9,007 nucleotides of DNA from assembly GCA_043806395.1 (NCBI GenBank), contig JAZDHC010000048.1, positions 1-9,007 on the forward strand, written 5' to 3'. The notes beneath the pieces are model-generated. The model saw only the letters and a program-made list of their open reading frames with translations. It did not search any database and was not told where the DNA came from. Position numbers and translations under genes: made by a program. Each line of letters begins with the position of its first letter. The first letter of the stretch is position 1. This DNA comes from CG2-30-40-21 sp043806395. Its GTDB lineage: Bacteria > UBA9089 > CG2-30-40-21. Below are positions 6,331 to 9,007 of the stretch, piece after piece.

Positions 6331-6727
6331 ATGGGAAGAGTAGAAGAATATGTTTCATTATCACAATCATACTTAAATGATGCTGATGTGATGTTAAAAA
6401 AAACAGGACTATAGCAAGGCAGGGGAAATGTTATGGGGTGCAATAGCCACACTTATTAAGGCAATTGGAACAATGTATGGCAAGCCCGTAAGAACACATG
6501 GAGAATTGATTAAAGCAGCTAAAGAGATTGCCGAATTAATGCAGGATCAAGAGCTTAAGAAGGCTATTGTTAAAGATGCTTCAGCATTACATTCAAATTA
6601 TTATGAGGATTTTATAGATATAGATGATTTTCCTGAATATTGGTATACAGTTACAGAGGCTTATTCCAAGCTGATGGAGTTTTTATTTACAAATTACACA
6701 ATAGGAGGCTATGATGATTACTGCTAA
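6331..6727 (+). pseudogene. PaREP1-like protein gene, frameshifted at an A8 run
   Basis: The reading starts at ATG 6331 (AGGA at 6322-6325) and gives MGRVEEYVSLSQSYLNDADV plus MLKK, then reaches a TAG at 6412-6414 soon after eight A's (6396-6403). Skipping one A joins it to QDYSKAGEMLWGAIATLIKA and onward to the stop at 6725-6727, a continuous protein of about 131 residues. The joined product matches the helical PaREP1 family pattern as I know it: an N-terminal 'YL..A..ll.kgdy..A.ekLWGA.a..iKA' helix pair, a THGEL segment, and LHSNYYED near the C-terminus. PaREP1 proteins are known from archaea and scattered bacteria, and their function is unclear; relation to HEPN folds is possible. An ATG at 6428 could start a truncated 99-residue form, but lacks a good RBS. 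The end overlaps efp by 14 bases. This could be a pseudogene, a sequencing error, or expression through slippage on the A-run. Confidence 0.75.
6703..6708 (+). promoter_or_regulatory. efp ribosome binding site (decides the start)
   Basis: AGGAGG lies 2 bases before the ATG at 6711 and 5 bases before the ATG at 6714. The second spacing is workable and the first too tight, so translation most likely starts at 6714. The site lies within the last codons of the upstream PaREP1-like gene. Confidence 0.7.
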
Positions 6728-7277
6728 TGATGTTCGTCCAGGGATGATTGTGGAGATGGATAATGGGTTGTATACCTGTACAGATTTCCAACATGTAAAG
6801 CCAGGAAAGGGAGGGGCATTTGTCAAGGCTAAGTTTAAGAATTTTTACACTGGATCGATTGCTGACAAGACCCTTCGTCCGGAGGAGAAATTCCATCTGG
6901 TCAAAATTTTCAAGAAAAATGTGAGTTTTCTCTATCAAGCTCAGGATAACTATGTGTTTATGGATAGTGATTCATATGAGCAGGTAGAGGTTTCACGGGA
7001 TAAGGTTGCCTCTGCTAAAGGATTCTTGAAAGAAAATGATGCCGTTTGCCTTTTGGTCAGGGATGATACAGGTGAGGTAATGGGGGTAGAACTGCCTACA
7101 GCCGTGAATCTAACGGTTACTGAGACTGACCCTGGATTCAAAGGGAATACAGTCTCCGGGGCACTAAAACCAGCTATCATGGAAACAGGGTTAAGCATTC
7201 TGGTGCCACTCTTTATAAATGTGGGTGATGTTCTCCGCGTTGATACTCGCACCAGTGAATATATTGAGAGGGCATAG
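6714..7277 (+). CDS. efp: Translation elongation factor P
   Basis: EF-P binds the ribosome between the P and E sites and relieves stalling at consecutive prolines. The 187-residue product has the three-domain layout. The N-terminal KOW-like domain is about 1-65, with the modified loop HVKPGKGGAFVKAK and its tip lysine K32. An OB domain spans about 66-128. A C-terminal OB domain carries the family signature VPLFINVGDVLRVDTRTSEYIER. Length and key residues are normal. K32 with a flanking proline (PGK) could be post-translationally modified, but no modification enzyme lies in the window. Translation probably begins at the second of two consecutive ATGs. The gene overlaps the upstream frame by 14 bases and is followed after 3 bases by the accB-like gene, so it is operonic. 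Confidence 0.97.
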   Translation: MITANDVRPGMIVEMDNGLYTCTDFQHVKPGKGGAFVKAKFKNFYTGSIADKTLRPEEKFHLVKIFKKNVSFLYQAQDNYVFMDSDSYEQVEVSRDKVASAKGFLKENDAVCLLVRDDTGEVMGVELPTAVNLTVTETDPGFKGNTVSGALKPAIMETGLSILVPLFINVGDVLRVDTRTSEYIERA

Positions 7278-7280
7278 ATT

Positions 7281-7706
7281 ATGGATATTCGTCAAAGGGT
7301 TGAACATCTTGTAGATATTATGAATGAGTATGATTTGGGCGAGCTTGAGATTGAGGATGATAATTTTAAGGTAAAGATTTGTCGCTCTCCTGCAGGGATG
7401 GACATGACTTCTCAGGAAGAGGATGATAATGCCTCCTCAGACTCAGAATTACATCCTGAGCCTACAACCATGGAGATTTGTTCACCATTGGTTGGAATAT
7501 TCCATCTCTATTCAGAGGGGAAAAAGATACCCTTTGTTAAGGCAGGCTCAACTGTTCAACCATCTCAAGTACTGGGACGGGTTAGAGTTATGGATATAGA
7601 TAATGAGATTCGGGCACAGATAGCCGGGGTGATTACAGAGATATTGGTAAAGGATGGACAACCTGTAGAATATGATCAGCCATTGTTTTTGATTGAACCT
7701 GCGTAG
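7281..7706 (+). CDS. AccB-like protein (BCCP fold) lacking the biotinylated lysine
   Basis: The 141-residue protein has AccB architecture. An N-terminal segment (about 1-35, DLGELEIEDDNFKVKI) matches the BCCP N-terminus. An acidic, Ser/Pro-containing linker (about 36-62) follows. The biotinyl domain (64-139) begins MEICSPLVGIF, keeps a thumb-like insertion (HLYSEGKKIP), and ends DGQPVEYDQPLFLIEP. The biotinylation site is changed: where BCCPs have EAMKM/EAMKL, this reads RVMDIDNEI, so Asp105 replaces the lysine and the preceding Glu is Arg. It cannot carry biotin at the usual position. GAGAGGG (7266-7272) is its RBS. No biotin carboxylase gene (accC) follows, unlike the usual accB-accC pair. 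It may be a non-catalytic subunit or regulator, comparable to plant BADC proteins, or a decaying copy; the otherwise conserved domain argues against simple decay. Confidence 0.88.
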   Translation: MDIRQRVEHLVDIMNEYDLGELEIEDDNFKVKICRSPAGMDMTSQEEDDNASSDSELHPEPTTMEICSPLVGIFHLYSEGKKIPFVKAGSTVQPSQVLGRVRVMDIDNEIRAQIAGVITEILVKDGQPVEYDQPLFLIEPA

Positions 7707-7714
7707 ATATTTAT

Positions 7715-7734
7715 CGAGTATTAAATTATACTCG
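7715..7734. other. Hairpin after accB without a U-tract
   Basis: CGAGTAT (7715-7721) pairs with ATACTCG (7728-7734) over a 6-base loop. No run of T follows on either side, so it is a poor intrinsic terminator. The adjoining ACTCGCTGAGT (7730-7740) also occurs at 432-442 in the MITE-like element, hinting at shared repeat ancestry. Confidence 0.4.
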
Positions 7735-7760
7735 CTGAGTTCACAAATTGCGATTTTTAT

Positions 7761-7909
7761 ATTTGGGCACCTCTAAAAACTCAATCAAGTCGATGATGGC
7801 AAGGCGTAAAGAAGCGAAAAAGCGCAGTTTACATGTGGTAAATGAGCATTTTGAGCGACTTTACAACGCAGCCAGCGCGGCTTCAGTGGGTTTTTAGAGG
7901 TGCCCATTT
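7761..7909. mobile_element. 141-bp MITE-like element with 16-bp perfect TIRs
   Basis: The body runs 7765-7905. GGGCACCTCTAAAAAC at the left end is repeated exactly in inverse at the right end (7890-7905). ATTT flanks both sides (7761-7764 and 7906-7909), a possible 4-bp target duplication, though so short a match could be chance. Internal dyads nest inside the ends, including GTAAAG (7806-7811) with CTTTAC (7859-7864) and TTTAC/GTAAA (7828-7842). There is no coding capacity. It lies 58 bases after the accB-like stop and could also limit read-through from that operon. Confidence 0.72.
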
Positions 7910-7914
7910 GACGA

Positions 7915-7997
7915 TGTCATCTCGAAGGAGTACTCGACTGAGAGATCTTTATGGTGTGAAGGCAGGGAAAGATTTCTCACAGTAGTTCGAAATGGCA
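7915..7997. repeat. 83-bp imperfect palindromic element
   Basis: TGTCATCTCGAAG at the left mirrors TTCGAAATGGCA at the right. TGAGAGATCTTT (7939-7950) mirrors AAAGATTTCTCA (7968-7979) at 11 of 12 positions, so most of the stretch folds into one long hairpin. The 'GTCATttCGAA...AGATcTTT' pattern resembles dispersed intergenic repeats that I recall from many environmental genomes. It starts 10 bases after the 141-bp element, so two unrelated repeats are nested or adjacent. Confidence 0.6.
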
Positions 7998-8065
7998 GAG
8001 AGGGATTGCAAATAAATGGGAGATATTTTAGTTTAATCGAAGTAAAAAAATCGCAGATTATGAGC
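7998..8065. other. AT-rich spacer upstream of the DUF4160 gene
   Basis: Nothing is recognised here beyond a single CGCAGATTA 9-mer (8052-8060), the same unit found in tandem at 309-335; a single copy may be chance. Confidence 0.3.
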
Positions 8066-8094
8066 TTGAGCAGTATAACATTCAAACATATACG
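8066..8094 (+). promoter_or_regulatory. Candidate promoter of the DUF4160 two-gene unit
   Basis: TTGAGC (8066-8071), a 17-bp spacer and TATACG (8089-8094). Each hexamer has one or two mismatches to consensus. The predicted start is near 8101, just upstream of the GAGAGG RBS (8104-8109). Confidence 0.42.
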
Positions 8095-8114
8095 CACTTA
8101 ATGAGAGGGAATTT

Positions 8115-8369
8115 ATGCCTGTTGTATTACGAATTAAGGGCTACCGCTTCTGGTTTTACGAAGCAGACCTCAATGAACCACCTCATGTTCATGTTGGAAA
8201 AGAGGACAAGGAAGCAAAGTATTGGATGATTCCCATTGGATTAGTAAAGTCAAGAGGATTCAGAGATCATGAACTGAACGAGATTAAAAGGATTTTAGTA
8301 GAATATAGAGAGAATATATTGGAATCATGGCGAAAGGAGCAGGAGAAATATGGTAACCGCTATTGTTAG
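8115..8369 (+). CDS. DUF4160 family protein
   Basis: The 84-residue protein shows the DUF4160 pattern: an N-terminal strand with RFWFYEADLNEPPHVHV (residues 11-27), then AKYWMIPIGLVKSRGF (34-49), then a helix HELNEIKRILVEYRENILESW (52-72). The conserved HVHV histidines (24 and 26) are present. The family is small, cytoplasmic and biochemically uncharacterised. Its genes commonly pair with DUF2442 genes in toxin-antitoxin-like modules, as I recall. The ATG at 8115 has GAGAGG 5 bases upstream. It overlaps the next gene by 20 bases, so the two are translated together. The expected DUF2442 partner is absent; a different protein follows. A toxin role is a guess from context only. Confidence 0.85.
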   Translation: MPVVLRIKGYRFWFYEADLNEPPHVHVGKEDKEAKYWMIPIGLVKSRGFRDHELNEIKRILVEYRENILESWRKEQEKYGNRYC

Positions 8370-8691
8370 AATTAAGACACACGAATATTATACCCCTATC
8401 GTACCTATTGTTATTCCTGAACTTGATGAAGTCAGAAAGTTTGCGGCAAGGTTACACGATGAGAGAAAACCTTGGAAAGGGAAAGCCTTTGGTTGGACAA
8501 CAGAATATAATCCTGAACGATTAGAGTCTCCTCTTGATTCCATGATGAATTTTACGCCTGCTGATTTCTGTATTGGAGAGAGTGATATCTGGTTCTTTTC
8601 GCTCATGTGGGAACACGGTCGTAACGCTGAACCTGTAGAATTTCTTGACGACAAAAGCATTCTGGCAGATTATTGTCAGCCTGTCAGCTAA
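8350..8691 (+). CDS. Unknown 113-residue protein paired with DUF4160
   Basis: I do not recognise this family. The ATG at 8350 lies inside the DUF4160 gene, with AGGAG (8341-8345) and AAAGGAG (8333-8339) upstream. The protein begins with beta-strand-like segments (TAIVRIKTHEYYTPIVPIVI, 3-22), then KPWKGKAFGW (40-49) and SDIWFFSLMWEHGRNAEPVEF (78-98). It has four tryptophans (42, 49, 81, 87), no signal peptide and no membrane helix. The tight overlap with a small DUF4160 gene and a shared promoter suggest a two-component module, with this as the possible partner or antitoxin. It does not resemble the DUF2442 pattern I know. Codon use looks like that of its neighbours. There is no clear terminator after the stop. 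Confidence 0.82.
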   Translation: MVTAIVRIKTHEYYTPIVPIVIPELDEVRKFAARLHDERKPWKGKAFGWTTEYNPERLESPLDSMMNFTPADFCIGESDIWFFSLMWEHGRNAEPVEFLDDKSILADYCQPVS

Positions 8692-8697
8692 TTATAG

Positions 8698-8726
8698 TTG
8701 AAAAAGGTTGCATGTTATGCTATACT
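8698..8726 (+). promoter_or_regulatory. Promoter of the truncated IS30-type transposase gene
   Basis: TTGAAA (8698-8703), 17 bp, TATACT (8721-8726), with TGC before the -10 as an extended element. Predicted start is about 8733, 25 bases before the ATG at 8758, with AAGGAGG (8746-8752) between. The promoter remains although the gene behind it is cut short. Confidence 0.65.
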
Positions 8727-8757
8727 CTTCGTGGAATTACAACACAAGGAGGAAAGC

Positions 8758-8862
8758 ATGGCATACAAACATATAACCGAGGAGGAGCGAAGGTGTATTT
8801 ACAGATGGAAGCAAGAGAAGCATAAGAATTGTAAGATTGCGAAACTTCTGGAGAAAGAGTAG
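8758..8862 (+). pseudogene. Truncated IS30-family transposase (N-terminal HTH fragment)
   Basis: The 34-codon ORF reads MAYKHITEEERRCIYRWKQE followed by KHKNCKIAKLLEKE and a TAG. This is the N-terminus of IS30-type transposases (YxHLTxEER..I...k..g.s...IAk.L.ks), covering the first helices of the helix-turn-helix. Everything after the IAKLLEK segment, including the DDE catalytic domain, is missing, so no transposase can be made. RBS and promoter are intact. A short dyad follows immediately (TGTTGCG 8863-8869 with CGCAACA 8885-8891, inner GTCAA/TTGAC), which may be the surviving far end of the element joined by internal deletion. Confidence 0.7.
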
Positions 8863-8900
8863 TGTTGCGTCAACTTTGACATGTCGCAACAAATATTCTG

Positions 8901-8985
8901 GATTCCTGCTGGAGTTTACCCTCGTGAAAACGGGGGCAGGAATGACAACAATCACCGAGTTGTCATTCCTGCGCAGGCAGGAATC
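8901..8985. repeat. 85-bp multi-hairpin palindromic repeat
   Basis: GATTCCTGC (8901-8909) is matched in inverse by GCAGGAATC (8977-8985) at the far end. In between, GCAGGAATGACAAC (8936-8949) pairs perfectly with GTTGTCATTCCTGC (8959-8972). Each end can also pair with its neighbouring internal arm (ATTCCTGC/GCAGGAAT), so two alternative folds exist. It resembles the 'GTCATTCCTGC...GCAGGAATC' class of dispersed intergenic repeats I recall from many bacteria. The remaining bases to the window edge hold nothing recognisable. Confidence 0.65.
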
Positions 8986-9007
8986 TATCTTTATTTATCC
9001 GACACTT

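Noticed and set aside
6428..6727. Separate 99-residue gene starting at ATG 6428
   Set aside because: It lacks a convincing RBS, and in-frame codons upstream (QDYSKAGE) continue the family pattern back to the A8 run, so it is the 3' part of a frameshifted gene.
7281..7706. Functional biotin carboxyl carrier protein
   Set aside because: The target lysine is replaced by Asp105 and its flanking Glu by Arg, so the normal biotinylation site is absent.
7715..7734. Hairpin after accB as an intrinsic terminator
   Set aside because: The stem is A/T-containing and no T-run follows on either strand.

Overview
This 9 kb window looks like the chromosome of an uncultured, fairly AT-rich bacterium, probably from an environmental candidate phylum. 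The bacterial assignment rests on Shine-Dalgarno sites, consensus sigma-70-type promoters, a type-I SerA, EF-P, an AccB-like protein and a 6S-like RNA. Nothing fixes the phylum. Housekeeping genes here alternate with an unusual density of short palindromic or inverted-repeat elements.

Region by region. 1-761 has no complete gene. It holds a possible gene 3' end at the left edge and a 203-bp MITE-like palindrome (246-448) flanked by an 8-bp direct repeat. It ends in the promoter of a DUF4143-type AAA ATPase (762-1979). That gene is bracketed by a perfect 16-bp inverted repeat (626-641 and 2004-2019). On the minus strand, serA (4703-3114) overlaps a cooC-like ATPase gene (3114-2359) by one base. 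Downstream of cooC lies a probable 6S RNA (about 2266-2085) with its own consensus promoter and an intrinsic terminator. Back-to-back strong promoters (4737-4830) separate serA from a plus-strand operon: M24 Xaa-Pro peptidase, a 101-residue unknown protein, a frameshifted PaREP1-like gene, efp and an accB-like gene (4884-7706). The tail (7707-9007) is accessory. It carries a 141-bp MITE-like element, a second palindromic element, a two-gene unit (DUF4160 plus an unknown protein), the first 34 codons of an IS30-type transposase with intact promoter and RBS, and a multi-hairpin repeat at the right edge.

How the genes fit. A peptidase, efp, accB order is a familiar bacterial arrangement, normally continuing into accC. 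Here a two-gene cassette sits between the peptidase and efp. The accB product has Asp where the biotinylated Lys should be, and no accC follows, so it may be a non-catalytic, BADC-like protein. The peptidase gene appears to carry an in-frame palindromic insertion. These three oddities, together with the MITE-like elements, are the most interesting content. All functional statements come from reading the sequence and from remembered family knowledge; no database search was run.
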